A DNA stretch of 64,000 bases from assembly GCA_029838195.1 (NCBI GenBank), contig JALGVJ010000008.1, positions 62,001-126,000 on the forward strand, written 5' to 3'. The DNA comes from Promethearchaeota archaeon. GTDB taxonomy: Archaea; Asgardarchaeota; Lokiarchaeia; Sigyniarchaeales; SOKP01. Made by a program: the position numbers and the translations under genes. Shown here in pieces: positions 26,999 through 35,735 of the stretch (its first letter is position 1; every line of letters starts with the position of its first letter). The notes under the pieces are model-generated. The model searched no databases, had not been told where the DNA came from, and was given only the letters and a program-made list of their open reading frames with translations.

Positions 26999-28069
26999 CT
27001 AATCTACGTTAATGATATTATAACTGGCCGCTTTTCTTAATCTATTCATGATAGCCAATCCGATACCTTTAAGTGAGATCCCTTCCGCAATCACCACATC
27101 GACATTTTCCTCATCAAATTCTCTCAATAAGCGAAATAAGTTTCTTGCTATTTCAGTAAAATCGTTTCTATTTCCTGCTGATTTTATTACATCCGCATTA
27201 TACATGAACTTGCTCTCATTATTTGCTAAAATACCCACTTTTTTTCCTTCTTTCATGTATTCATGAGCAATTTCTTGAACTTTATTCATTATCTTTTCCA
27301 TCTTTTTCCCTTCAATGATGATTAGTTTAGCATTTGGAGCATAATGTCTATGTTTCATGCCGGGTGAGGGTATTTTTTCTACAAGAAGCGATTTTTCTGA
27401 GAGAACTGTGGGATGCAGTTCTACTTTTCCTAAGATATTTTTCAGTTGTTCAAGAGTAATACCTCCTGGTCTTAAAAGCATGGGAACGGCACTTGTCATG
27501 TCGATTACTGTCGATTCTACGCCAATATTGGTGGGACCTGCATCGATAATAGCATCAATCCTTCCGTATAGATCTTTTTTGACGTGTTCCGCAAGGGTTG
27601 GACTTGGTTTTCCTGCTAAATTAGCACTTGGTGCTGCAATCGGAACCCCTGCTTGCTCAATCAATGCTAAAGCCACCTCATGTTTAGGCATTCTAATAGC
27701 AACAGTATTCAAACCCGCTGTTGTTTCATTCGGAACGATCTTTGATTTTTTTAATATTAACGTGAGAGGGCCTGGCCAAAAATTTTCAATTAAAAGCTCT
27801 ACTTTTTCGGGTAATTCTTCAACCAAAAAATGAATTTCTTCCTTGCTGGAGACGTGTACTATTAATGGATTGTCTGCCGGTCTGTTTTTAGCAATAAATA
27901 TTTTCATTACAGCATCGGAATCGAGGGCATTTGCTCCGAGGCCATAGACAGTCTCTGTAGGAAAAGCAACGGTCCCTCCCTCTTTAATGATCTCTGCGGC
28001 AATTTTAATCACATGAATTTCTGGATTTGAGGGGGTTACCTTTAAAATCTTGGTTTCCATTTTCCTCAT
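26999..28069 (-). CDS. Threonylcarbamoyl-AMP synthase (Sua5/YrdC/YwlC)
   Basis: 356 residues. It makes threonylcarbamoyl-adenylate from threonine, bicarbonate and ATP, the first step of t6A modification of tRNA. The YrdC domain shows GGTVAFPTETVYGLGANA near 31, NRPADNPLIVHV near 63, and RMPKHEVALALIE near 125. The linker STVIDMT and GGITLEQL segments follow. The C-terminal Sua5 domain begins at SPGMKHRHYAPNAKLIIIEG near 232, making it the long Sua5 form rather than the short YrdC. AAAGGGAAAAA precedes the first ATG. The long open frame on the opposite strand is a shadow. Confidence 0.92.
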   Translation of the reverse strand: MRKMETKILKVTPSNPEIHVIKIAAEIIKEGGTVAFPTETVYGLGANALDSDAVMKIFIAKNRPADNPLIVHVSSKEEIHFLVEELPEKVELLIENFWPGPLTLILKKSKIVPNETTAGLNTVAIRMPKHEVALALIEQAGVPIAAPSANLAGKPSPTLAEHVKKDLYGRIDAIIDAGPTNIGVESTVIDMTSAVPMLLRPGGITLEQLKNILGKVELHPTVLSEKSLLVEKIPSPGMKHRHYAPNAKLIIIEGKKMEKIMNKVQEIAHEYMKEGKKVGILANNESKFMYNADVIKSAGNRNDFTEIARNLFRLLREFDEENVDVVIAEGISLKGIGLAIMNRLRKAASYNIINVD

Positions 28070-29151
28070 TTTTTCCCTTTCCTCTAATTTTGAGCTCTTA
28101 TTAATTAAAATTTTGCTGTTAAAAATTTTAGACCATTTTATTTTCGCAGTCCCTTAAAATGAATGGTTCCAATGTTCCCCTAAGGGATTTTTATAAATAT
28201 TTGCTACTTTTAATTCAATAATGAGAGGAAAACACTATAATTTTTAATTAAATATCAGAATTTTTTTTTATGACCTTTTAGGTTGTCTTGGCTTTTTTGC
28301 TCTTCTTTAATATAGAGAAATATTTCTGATCACCAATTAGAATGCATCAGATTAATACTTGAGGCTCTTCTTTAAATCTCTTTTAAAATCTAAAGTATGG
28401 TTATCCTTAAATATTTTTTCTTAATGATAATTTGATCCATCTAAGATATAATGTTAAGCATTTCAAAGATTTAATAAAAAAAGTGTCATGGAAGTTTATG
28501 AAAGATTACATTGATTTGATATCTTAAGAGAACTAACCAAAATGGGGGCCATGCAGGAAAATTAAAAGTAAAGAATTGCCAGCATTTTAACCTTATTGAT
28601 AGTAGGTCATTCTTATTTAATGTTTTTAAAATTAGAAAAAATTAATTGCTCTTTACTTTTTTTCCTAAATCCAAATAAAATTGAAACCAAATGAATTTTT
28701 CAAAAAAAATGTTCAATTTTCGATTTGTATAAGAACACAAAATTATTTCCTTATTAATTAGCTATATTTTGATTAGCTTAATCTATATTGTAATTGGATA
28801 TGTATCAAGAATAATTCAAGGGAAAGAAATTGTTTTTTCACCGATTATAAGCATTTTAATAGGAACACCTTTTTTCTGGCCCATGATGGTATATGCTGAT
28901 ATTATCCATGTTGGCCTTAAAATAGAAGATTGAGCCAATTCTTTATTATATTCAAATTTCACCGATTCAAGATTTTTCTCCTATTATAAAATATATGATT
29001 GCGTTATCAGATAATAAAGTTTAACCTTGAAAATTTTTTATATCGTACAATTTTGTTCCATTATCTATTAGAAATACCCATTCACAGCTTCTATTATCGA
29101 GTAATAAAAAAATAATTAAATTTGTAAAAAAAAAGAATATTAAAAAATTAA
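28070..29151. other. 1.1-kb spacer with little coding content
   Basis: Apart from the small broken membrane-protein frame at 28709-28933, I found no convincing gene on either strand. The region is very AT-rich. Its left end would hold the sua5 promoter (minus strand). Its size is unusual for this window, so it may be old gene remains. Confidence 0.4.
28709..28933 (+). pseudogene. Small 2-TM membrane protein, interrupted by TAA
   Basis: From ATG 28709 the frame reads MFNFRFV, then TAA at 28730-28732, then continues open to TGA 28931-28933. The continued part has two clear membrane segments (ISLLISYILISLIYIVIGYV and SPIISILIGTPFFWPMMVY) and a charged end (HVGLKIED). A TTG at 28769 could serve as start of a shorter protein, but no ribosome site is seen. 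Whether this is a nonsense-mutated gene or a short live one is open. I do not recognise the family. Confidence 0.4.
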
Positions 29152-30567
29152 TTAAATTAAACCCTTCTCTTTTAACGATTGAAGATATTTCTTTTCTTTT
29201 TCCTCGTGGATTTTATTCAATTCTTCTTTTTGCTTGATCCATTCAGGTCCTCCAAGCGGATAAAATTTCACCGCAAGCCCTCCAAGCAAAAGAATTATTC
29301 CAGGAATCACACTAAATGCCAATAAAATTCCAAAACGAGCACTAGCGGTCTGAATTGCTAAGGTTTCATCAAATCCAAACGCAACAGCGACCCATAAGAA
29401 TACTGCGGGAGCAATGGATATGGCGGGTTTTTGAACGAGCGCCTCCGTTCCAGCGTATGTAGCTTCTCGTCGCTTACCGGTTTTAATCTCATCATAATCC
29501 ACGACATCTGCAAAAACCATTTGGCCCATTAAATAATAGCCTGAAAATGCTCCGCCGATTAAAATTAATCCAATGACTGCAGTCGCATAAAGTTCTCCTA
29601 ATATTAAAAAGGAGATAAAGCCAACTCCCATTAATATTAAACTAATCATGAAGGCTCTTTTAAGACCCCATTTTATTACGGCTCTATACCAGATCGGCAG
29701 AAAGATAATAATCATTATGAAGAACAACAGAATGGGTAGAAGGGCTAAAAATCCCGTGACTTCGAGAACAAAATCAATGTAGTAAAAGGTTGCTGTTCCT
29801 AAGAGTTCTTGAGAAAAATAAAAGCAGAAATAGGGAATCAAATAGATGAGAAATGGTTTGCTGCTGAACGTAGTTTTAATTGCCTCAATGAATGGCATGG
29901 GTTCTTGAAGAACTGTAAATTTATTTTCGGTGATATAATAGGAGCTGATAAAAAGTAAAATTCCGCAGATCACTCCTATGATTACCATGAAAAGAATAAT
30001 GGGCATGTTTATCCCTTTTTCTTCCGTGCCCGTGAAAAGTAATAAAGGAATCGTCATGGAGATGAGACTAGACAAGGTATTTGCCACGCCTCCATATGTC
30101 ATCAGTTGTCCTCGCCCCTTTGATGATAAAGCCATTTCGGCTGGTAGAATCCAAGTTACCATTAAAATTATGGTAATCATGGTATCAATCGCAAAAAGTA
30201 CAAATATGAAATATAAAAAGAGAGCCATTTGATTATTTAAATCTACTAATGGGATCCAACAAATAATAAATGCAAGAGCGAAAAAGGGAGCACCAAATCG
30301 AATGATGGGAATTCTTCGTCCATATTTCTCACTATGTATTCTATCTTCAATGTAACCAATGATAGGGTCATTAATTGTATTCCAAATTAAAAATATTACC
30401 CATCCAATAGAAATTAGTTGTGCGGATAATCCCAATATGATATTATAGTAATACGTTATAGCGATCATTGGAATTCCGCCGAGAAGATTGCCGGAGAACT
30501 GTGCAATTCCAAACCCAAGTTTTTGGCTTAAAGGAATTTTTTCTTCAAATTCTTCAATATTGCTCAT
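29152..30567 (-). CDS. GPH-type MFS sugar:cation symporter
   Basis: 471-residue, 12-helix transporter of the glycoside-pentoside-hexuronide:cation symporter family within the major facilitator superfamily. Typical features are PLSQKLGFGIAQFSGN at the start, the cation-site-like loop NDPIIGYIEDR near 65 and YGRRIPIIRFG near 85. The middle loop is short, and the second half contains DYDEIKTGKRREATYAG near 345, a family landmark. The C-terminus is charged and cytoplasmic. Substrates in the family are sugars or glycosides taken up with H+ or Na+. Nothing next to it fixes the substrate. GGAGAATGAG precedes the ATG. Confidence 0.85.
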   Translation of the reverse strand: MSNIEEFEEKIPLSQKLGFGIAQFSGNLLGGIPMIAITYYYNIILGLSAQLISIGWVIFLIWNTINDPIIGYIEDRIHSEKYGRRIPIIRFGAPFFALAFIICWIPLVDLNNQMALFLYFIFVLFAIDTMITIILMVTWILPAEMALSSKGRGQLMTYGGVANTLSSLISMTIPLLLFTGTEEKGINMPIILFMVIIGVICGILLFISSYYITENKFTVLQEPMPFIEAIKTTFSSKPFLIYLIPYFCFYFSQELLGTATFYYIDFVLEVTGFLALLPILLFFIMIIIFLPIWYRAVIKWGLKRAFMISLILMGVGFISFLILGELYATAVIGLILIGGAFSGYYLMGQMVFADVVDYDEIKTGKRREATYAGTEALVQKPAISIAPAVFLWVAVAFGFDETLAIQTASARFGILLAFSVIPGIILLLGGLAVKFYPLGGPEWIKQKEELNKIHEEKEKKYLQSLKEKGLI

Positions 30568-30691
30568 GAACTCATTCTCCTAGGTTTTTTTATTCATTAG
30601 ACTTCATAAAATTGAAATGAGTTATGATGGATCAAGGAAAGAATTTATTTAAATATGTGGTACCATGAAAATGATATCATGAAAAAGTTCG

Positions 30692-31975
30692 TTATTTCAT
30701 AGGCAAGAGATTTTTAAATGTAGATTTCCAATCAAAATCGGGAGCGACTTCTTGAGATTCTTTTAACAAGGGTTGGATGGATTGAATATCCTTGAACCCG
30801 CTGCCTGTTATTAAGCACGTAATTCTTTCATCGGGCTCAATTAAATTCATGTCTAAAAGCGGTTTAAGTGCTGCGATGGTCGTGCAACTGGAGGGTTCTG
30901 CCCAAATTCCTTCTAAGCTACTTAACATTTGACTGGCAGCTAAAGTTTCTTGATCGGAAACTGTTATTGCCGTTCCTTTTGAATTTTTAATGGCGGGGAT
31001 ACCCAAATAGCAATCTAATGGAATATCATCTGCTAAAGCGGTTGAAATGGTTTTTATTTCTTTCCAAGGGTGTTCGAATAAATAAGAGGGGGATAAATTG
31101 TTCTGGATCGCTTGTACAAAAGGAGCGCAACCTTCAGGCTGAATCGCAAATAATTTGGGGATTTTATCAATGAAGCCTATTGTTTTTAATTCTTTAAATC
31201 CTTCAAAAATAGCGCTTAATAATCCTGACCCTCCTACGGGGATTATAATGGCATCGGGAAGCGCATTTTCTTCATTGAAAAATTGGATGGCAAGTTCATA
31301 AGCGATTGTCTTGGCACCATTGATAATGAATGGGTTATACACGCTTGCTGTTATTAAATTTGCCATATTAAATTCCGTTTTTGCTTTTTCCACGATTTCA
31401 GAAATGAATTTGGTAGAATCTGACTTGATTTTAATAACATTTCCGCCGTATATTTTAATTTGAATTATTTTTGCCTCAGGAGCAATGGATGGAATGAGGA
31501 TGATGTTTGGTAAACCAGCTCTCGCGGAGTATGCCGCAACAGCGGCACCGACATTTCCAGAACTCATGGTAATCACCGATTTCTTATTCATTTCCACGGC
31601 TTTACTCATGCCCATCGAAATCTGCCTGTCTTTAAAAGAACCCGTGGGATTGAGAAATTCTAATTTTAAAAATAAGTGGGAAAATTCGAATTTTTTAGCC
31701 AATCTTTTCCCTTTCAGCAAGGGCGTGTTTCCTTCTTTTAAGGAAATGATATTCTTCTTGTTATTGAGAGGTAAAAAATCGAAAAAAGTCCACATAGATG
31801 AGATTTTTAACTTAAAAAATTCGGTTTTCGACCATTTTTCTTTTAATTTCTCTTCATTCATGGCAATGGAGAGAGGGCCTACCTTACATTTAGGACATTT
31901 TGAAAGTTCCTCATTTAATTTAAAATAAGTCTCGGAACAATTGGCACATTTAAAAAAATACTTTTTTATCATCAT
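30692..31975 (-). CDS. thrC: Threonine synthase (PLP enzyme)
   Basis: 427 residues. It converts O-phosphohomoserine to threonine. An N-terminal zinc-ribbon-like unit (CANCSETY and CPKCKVG, residues 9-38) precedes the PLP core, as in archaeal threonine synthases. The PLP lysine is in NPTGSFKDRQ near 113. The phosphate-binding loop is VGGSGLLSA near 248, and MSSGNVGAA near 137 binds the substrate side. Related PLP enzymes such as cysteate synthase share this layout, so the assignment is by best fit. It is transcribed alone on the minus strand. Confidence 0.85.
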   Translation of the reverse strand: MMIKKYFFKCANCSETYFKLNEELSKCPKCKVGPLSIAMNEEKLKEKWSKTEFFKLKISSMWTFFDFLPLNNKKNIISLKEGNTPLLKGKRLAKKFEFSHLFLKLEFLNPTGSFKDRQISMGMSKAVEMNKKSVITMSSGNVGAAVAAYSARAGLPNIILIPSIAPEAKIIQIKIYGGNVIKIKSDSTKFISEIVEKAKTEFNMANLITASVYNPFIINGAKTIAYELAIQFFNEENALPDAIIIPVGGSGLLSAIFEGFKELKTIGFIDKIPKLFAIQPEGCAPFVQAIQNNLSPSYLFEHPWKEIKTISTALADDIPLDCYLGIPAIKNSKGTAITVSDQETLAASQMLSSLEGIWAEPSSCTTIAALKPLLDMNLIEPDERITCLITGSGFKDIQSIQPLLKESQEVAPDFDWKSTFKNLLPMK

Positions 31976-32134
31976 TTTATTTGGTTTTTTATAAGAATTG
32001 GGGATGTTAAATTATAAAAATGAATGATATAATGATTAAATTAATGAAAACCTTGAAGGATATTCTCTTTCGTGTGAACTTTTATTTTTCTTTTAAATAC
32101 CCTACTAACAAGATTATATTAAAAATGAAAAAAG

Positions 32135-32623
32135 TTAAAGAGGAGCTTTATTGTAGGAAAATTTTTTAATAAATTTTGGTAAGGTAAATTCAATATAATA
32201 TAAAATTGAACAATTTAATTGTAAAATTCGAGTAATAAGAAATAATTCCAAGGGAAGTGTAATGAAGCTCTCAAGTAAAACTCCAAGAAAACCGGTGATA
32301 GTAGCTAAAAAAATAAATTTTCCTCTTAATTGCGTTTCTTTTTTCAAAGACGTCATCGCTCGTAATGAGAAGATTATCGGAATGATTAAATGTATAATTA
32401 AGATTGTTCCAATATACATCATTTTAAGAAAAGGGAATTGAGGATTTAAAGGATCATTAATGGCCATGATACCACTTGCTCCACAGAAAAAGAATTGAAT
32501 ATAATAGTGAATTTTAAGAACGATAAATAAGAAAAATACAGGCATGATGTAAATTTTTTGATTTTTTTCCAATAATAGAGCATGACTCCTTATTACTCTT
32601 TCATCCTTAGGTGTTCCTAACAT
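32135..32623 (-). CDS. Multi-pass membrane protein, shortened paralogue of the 42439 gene product
   Basis: About 162 residues from ATG at complement 32623, chosen over an ATG 15 bases upstream because GGAGG lies 8 bases before it. Four hydrophobic segments lie near residues 25-45, 65-90, 105-125 and 130-155. The C-terminal half matches the last part of the 248-residue protein encoded at 42439: a shared pattern of R-x-KG-F/FLA, then a glycine and acidic residue, then RI, L-YY and F-LPK. It lacks the first helices of that protein. Function unknown. Similar 7-TM sensor-like domains precede histidine kinases in this window. Confidence 0.65.
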   Translation of the reverse strand: MLGTPKDERVIRSHALLLEKNQKIYIMPVFFLFIVLKIHYYIQFFFCGASGIMAINDPLNPQFPFLKMMYIGTILIIHLIIPIIFSLRAMTSLKKETQLRGKFIFLATITGFLGVLLESFITLPLELFLITRILQLNCSILYYIEFTLPKFIKKFSYNKAPL

Positions 32624-32715
32624 CGGCTCAGCCTCCATATTTAAATCTTTCAGTAAATTTTTACACCAAAAGCTTTATTAATTATTTTACCTATATTTAT
32701 AAAAAGGTGGTAAAA

Positions 32716-32893
32716 ATGGGAGAAATCACTGTGCTTAACAAAGCTACTACAAAAAGCAGGTCTTTAAGAACCACCATTCCCATGAGCATTGTTACGCAGG
32801 TTAACCTTTCAGAAGGAGATAAGCTTAATTGGGAAATTAATTAGGGCTGAAGGTAGAGAGCTGATAATCGTTGTGAAACCATTAAGGCAGTGA
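32716..32893 (+). pseudogene. AbrB/SpoVT-type DNA-binding protein, frameshifted
   Basis: ATG 32716 follows AAAAAGGTGG. The frame reads MGEITVLNKATTKSRSLRTT and then IPMSIVTQVNLSEGDKLNWEI, a swapped-hairpin AbrB fold of antitoxin type. It stops at TAG 32842-32844. One frame over, [16 protein letters not shown] continues the expected last strand to TGA 32891-32893. Dropping one A from the ATTAATTAGG tract would restore an unbroken protein of about 58 residues. A one-base insertion has thus broken the gene. It is the left end of a run of damaged genes. Confidence 0.7.
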
Positions 32894-32897
32894 AAAG

Positions 32898-33215
32898 ATG
32901 ATAAGAATTGAAAGATCCGATGAGCATGTTGTTGTTAAAATAAAGAAAGAGGTTACAGTTCATTCCTTGAGGCATTCATTTGCCACCCATCTGCTCGAAA
33001 GTGGAGTTGATCTGAGATAAATTCAAGAGTTGCTTGGTCACAAAAGTTCAAAAACTACAGAGATTTATATATGCGTTCCAATGAAAGATTTGGGAAAAAA
33101 AAGAAGTCCGTTAGATATAATGGCCCTTATCTTCTCTAGCGATGGACATGCGGAGAGGCAAAGGTGCACTTTAACGATGCGAGAAAACACGCACAGTCAA
33201 CAAATGTTAATTTAG
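32898..33215 (+). pseudogene. C-terminal fragment of a XerA/XerC-type tyrosine recombinase, with stop
   Basis: The frame from ATG 32898 soon reads [20 protein letters not shown], then TAA at 33018-33020, then IQELLGHKSSKTTEIYICV and KDLGKKRSPLDIM. This is the end of the catalytic domain of archaeal Xer recombinases: [11 protein letters not shown] (second catalytic His-Arg pair), ELLGHKS (the later histidine) and EIY (the nucleophile tyrosine). The TAA sits where relatives have an aromatic residue, so TAT or TAC to TAA is likely. The N-terminal two thirds is absent, and homology fades after about 33120. A mobile-element integrase probably brought in this island. Confidence 0.75.
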
Positions 33216-33559
33216 AAAGAGAGTGGAATAGAAATTTCATAAAAAAGGAGAAGGAATTCATAAGGGTTCTTGAATCGCAAGAGAGAACCTTGGATGATAT
33301 TGAAAATGAAGAAATGGTTGATGTCCTCCACAAAGTTCTCCTGCTCTGGAAAATTGGTAGAAAAGAGGAGATGAGAGATGTTCTTGTGGAAACCAGATAC
33401 GGAAAGAAGGAGCCATTTTACAGAGTTGCCCAGATTATATCGGAAACTCTGCCCATGGTAAGCAAAGAGAAAAAGCTCCTTGATGGGTTCTTAGGCACAA
33501 AAGATAAATTAAGGGATGAGATTAAAAATATAAGCAGGCAAAAGAGGTTGTTTGAATGA
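33164..33559 (+). pseudogene. C-terminal fragment of a DUF1156 adenine-specific DNA methylase
   Basis: 131 codons read from a GTG. The sequence (EREWNRNFIKKEKEFIRVL, VDVLHKVLLLWKIGRKEEM, YRVAQIISETLPMVSKEKK and LLDGFLGTKDKLRDEI) matches my memory of the tail of archaeal DUF1156-containing DNA methylases. Those proteins are usually around 900 residues. The catalytic methylase domain is missing, having been replaced by the recombinase fragment. The end overlaps the start of the MntA gene by 4 bases (ATGA), so the original operon order methylase-MntA-HEPN-DUF499 is preserved. Family memory, not a search, supports the name. Confidence 0.6.
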
Positions 33560-33852
33560 AGGCCCTTAAAGAGATAAAAGATACACTCGCAGCTCATGAA
33601 GAAGAAATCAGAAAAAAGTATGGAGTGGTTATTTTAGGAATATTCGGATCTTATGCGAGAGGGGAACAGAATGAGCTTAGTGATATAGACGTACTTGTTG
33701 ATGTGGAAAAACCCATTGGTCTCAAGTTTTTTGAACTATGGGATGAACTTGAAAATCTTTTAGGGGTGAAAGTTGATCTGCTCACCATTAAAGCGGTAAA
33801 GCAAAAACCAAAGCTTTGGGAAAGCATAAAGGGGGATGTTATTCATGTTTAA
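33556..33852 (+). CDS. mntA: MntA-type minimal nucleotidyltransferase
   Basis: 98-residue minimal nucleotidyltransferase. The motif GIFGSYARGEQNELSDIDVLVD near residue 28 (GSxxRG, then two aspartates) and a third acidic residue in KVDLLT near 76 form the polymerase-beta-type active site. In HEPN-MNT toxin-antitoxin pairs this protein AMPylates and silences the HEPN ribonuclease. It overlaps the methylase fragment by 4 bases upstream and the HEPN gene by 8 bases downstream. It is the only complete gene of the island. Codon use appears richer in G than the neighbouring chromosome, in keeping with transfer. Confidence 0.8.
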   Translation: MKALKEIKDTLAAHEEEIRKKYGVVILGIFGSYARGEQNELSDIDVLVDVEKPIGLKFFELWDELENLLGVKVDLLTIKAVKQKPKLWESIKGDVIHV

Positions 33853-34200
33853 GAGGGACTGGAGGCTTTTTATCCATGATATACTTGAGAGCATTAAAAA
33901 AATTGAGAAATATATATCTGGTCTCTCTTACGATGACTTCATTAAAGATGATAAAACAAAGGATCTGTTGTGAGAAATCTTGAGGTTATAAGTGAATCAG
34001 CAAATCAGATTCCTATGAATGTTAGGAAGAAGTATAAAAACATACCATGGGCACAAATTATTGGATTGAGACACCGTTTAATTCACGGCTACTTTGTCGT
34101 AGATTACGATATTGTTTGGAATATAATTGACAAAGAAATACCTAATTTAAAAATTAAAATAAAGGAAATTTTAAAGGATCTGGAGGAGAGTGAAACATGA
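33845..34200 (+). pseudogene. HEPN-domain toxin (HepT-like), frameshifted
   Basis: The first frame, from ATG 33845, reads MFKRDWRLFIHDILESIKKI and stops at TGA 33971-33973 after KTKDLL. The continuation in the next frame begins VRNLEVISESANQIP and has the active-site RxxxxH motif as GLRHRLIHGYF. Relatives read KTKDAVVRNLEII across the join, so loss of one G (GATGCTG to GATCTG near 33963) explains the break. HEPN proteins of this type are RNases neutralised by the MntA partner. Damage to the toxin with an intact MntA is a harmless way for the pair to decay. Confidence 0.75.
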
Positions 34201-34286
34201 AACCACATACCCAGATAGGAATACCACATGAGGACATTCTTGAAGGTGGCCTGATAATGGATGCTTTTGCTGTAGATCTACGGTAG
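34197..34286 (+). pseudogene. N-terminal stub of a DUF499 ATPase
   Basis: 29 codons from ATG 34197, which overlaps the HEPN stop as ATGA, then TAG. It reads MKPHTQIGIPHEDILEGG and then LIMDAFAVDL. This matches the conserved beginning of archaeal DUF499 proteins (MKPHxxVGIPHEDIL), large ATPases found beside DUF1156 methylases. The remaining roughly 1000 residues are gone. It marks the right end of the defence-type remnant. Confidence 0.6.
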
Positions 34287-34586
34287 GTGGCAAACAGAAA
34301 AGCACCTTTAGACTACCAAGATGCTGATGAAAAGGAGGCTAAAAAGGTTGTAAATGATTTTGTTGAATATGCTAAAAACGAGGGGTTACTCTCAGGTGAA
34401 GGGCTCGCAGATTCCATGATTTCAAAAATGAGAGAAAAATGGTATTATAATAAAGTTGGTCATGAAAACGTCCTTGATTCCACAATACCCTACTTAATTT
34501 GTAATTTCTCTTTCCCGCTTAAAAGATTCGCAATTTTCAATCCTGACATGAAAAATTACAAAGAAATTATGAAATCCTTGGAATGA
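34287..34586 (+). CDS. Unrecognised 99-residue frame after the DUF499 stub
   Basis: The frame opens at GTG 34287 directly after the TAG of the DUF499 stub and runs to 34586. It contains a charged helical part (DADEKEAKKVVNDFVEYAK and GEGLADSMISKMREKW) followed by a more strand-like end (NVLDSTIPYLICNFSFPLK). It looks like real protein sequence, probably the C-terminal remainder of a larger gene fused by deletion. No ribosome site is seen. I do not recognise the family. Confidence 0.4.
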   Translation: MANRKAPLDYQDADEKEAKKVVNDFVEYAKNEGLLSGEGLADSMISKMREKWYYNKVGHENVLDSTIPYLICNFSFPLKRFAIFNPDMKNYKEIMKSLE

Positions 34587-34816
34587 TTTACTTTATTCTA
34601 ATTAACCAAAACAAAAATTGAACTATTCAGAGATTCATTTCATGAAAATATTTTCAGATTTTAGCATTAAAATAAGATTTAAGTAAAATATATAATTCAA
34701 GGAACGTTAAAAATACATGAAATTTTTTTTCAAGCAAAATAAATATTCATATCAAGATTTTATTGAAAAAATAAAAGTAATATCACTTCTTAATAACAAA
34801 TTTACAAGGGATTTAC

Positions 34817-35509
34817 ATGAAAAGATCTGCAATTAATCAGATAATGAGAGAGGCGGTAAAGTTCATTAAAGAAATGAGGTTTCACCTGCCTCCTTTTGCC
34901 TGCTGGACGGTTAAAGAATGGCAATCAAAAGGACCGGAAATTCAAGAGATAATAGAAAATCAATTAGGATGGGATATTACTGATTTTGGAAGGGGAGATT
35001 TTTATAAATATGGATTAATATTATTTACTCTGAGAAATGGAAAGTTCAAAGATGCTTCAAAACATGCTAAACCTTACTGTGAAAAAATATTAATTGTTGA
35101 AGAAAATCAAAATACTCCGTTACACCATCATTTTTCTAAGAAGGAAGATATTATCAATCGCGGAGGCGGCACTTTACAAGTTGAGATTTATAAAACTGAT
35201 GATAATGATCAATTGTCGGAAAAGCCGGTATCCGTTTATATCGATGGCATTAGAAAAACATTTGAAGCGGGAAGCATTATAGAATTAAATCCGGGAGAAT
35301 CCATTTATTTAACTCCGGATATATATCATCGATTTTGGGCTAAAAATGGGAGTGGAAAAGTCTTAATCGGTGAAGTTTCGACGGTAAATGATGATTACAT
35401 GGATAATAAATTTCATGAAGAGGTGAAAAGATTCAGCGACATTAAAGAAGATGAGGAGCCTCTGTATCTTCTCTATAATGATTACAAGAATTACTTAAAG
35501 ATCAATTAA
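34817..35509 (+). CDS. D-lyxose isomerase-like cupin
   Basis: 230 residues matching the D-lyxose ketol-isomerase family, a cupin that interconverts D-lyxose and D-xylulose (or D-mannose and D-fructose). The metal site is visible: NTPLHHHFSKKEDIINRGGG near 97 gives two histidines and a glutamate region, and YLTPDIYHRFWA near 170 gives the third histidine. The long N-terminal segment (INQIMREAVKFIKEMRFHLPPFACW) is a family feature. AAGGGATTTAC precedes the ATG. The next gene, on the opposite strand, encodes a sialidase, so a loose link to sugar use is possible. Confidence 0.8.
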   Translation: MKRSAINQIMREAVKFIKEMRFHLPPFACWTVKEWQSKGPEIQEIIENQLGWDITDFGRGDFYKYGLILFTLRNGKFKDASKHAKPYCEKILIVEENQNTPLHHHFSKKEDIINRGGGTLQVEIYKTDDNDQLSEKPVSVYIDGIRKTFEAGSIIELNPGESIYLTPDIYHRFWAKNGSGKVLIGEVSTVNDDYMDNKFHEEVKRFSDIKEDEEPLYLLYNDYKNYLKIN

Positions 35510-35735
35510 AAAAGGAAAGAAAGAATTTTGATAACTAAACGACAAGATTAGCACTTTAATTGATTTAGAAAATTTAAATATTCTTACTTTCAAACGCCTA
35601 AAACTAATTTTGCTGATAAATGATCATTCTCAGCTTTGCTTTTCATGGTTCTCTCTATGAAATACTTATTATTTCGCCAACCAGATAAAGAAAAGGTAAA
35701 TAAACTTCTTTACGTTTATGAATTTTAATTTTTTT

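Noticed and set aside
27357..27833. Open frame of 158 codons on the plus strand inside the Sua5 gene
   Set aside because: It is a shadow of the conserved YrdC domain on the other strand, and the composition (many S, F, P) is typical of antisense translation.
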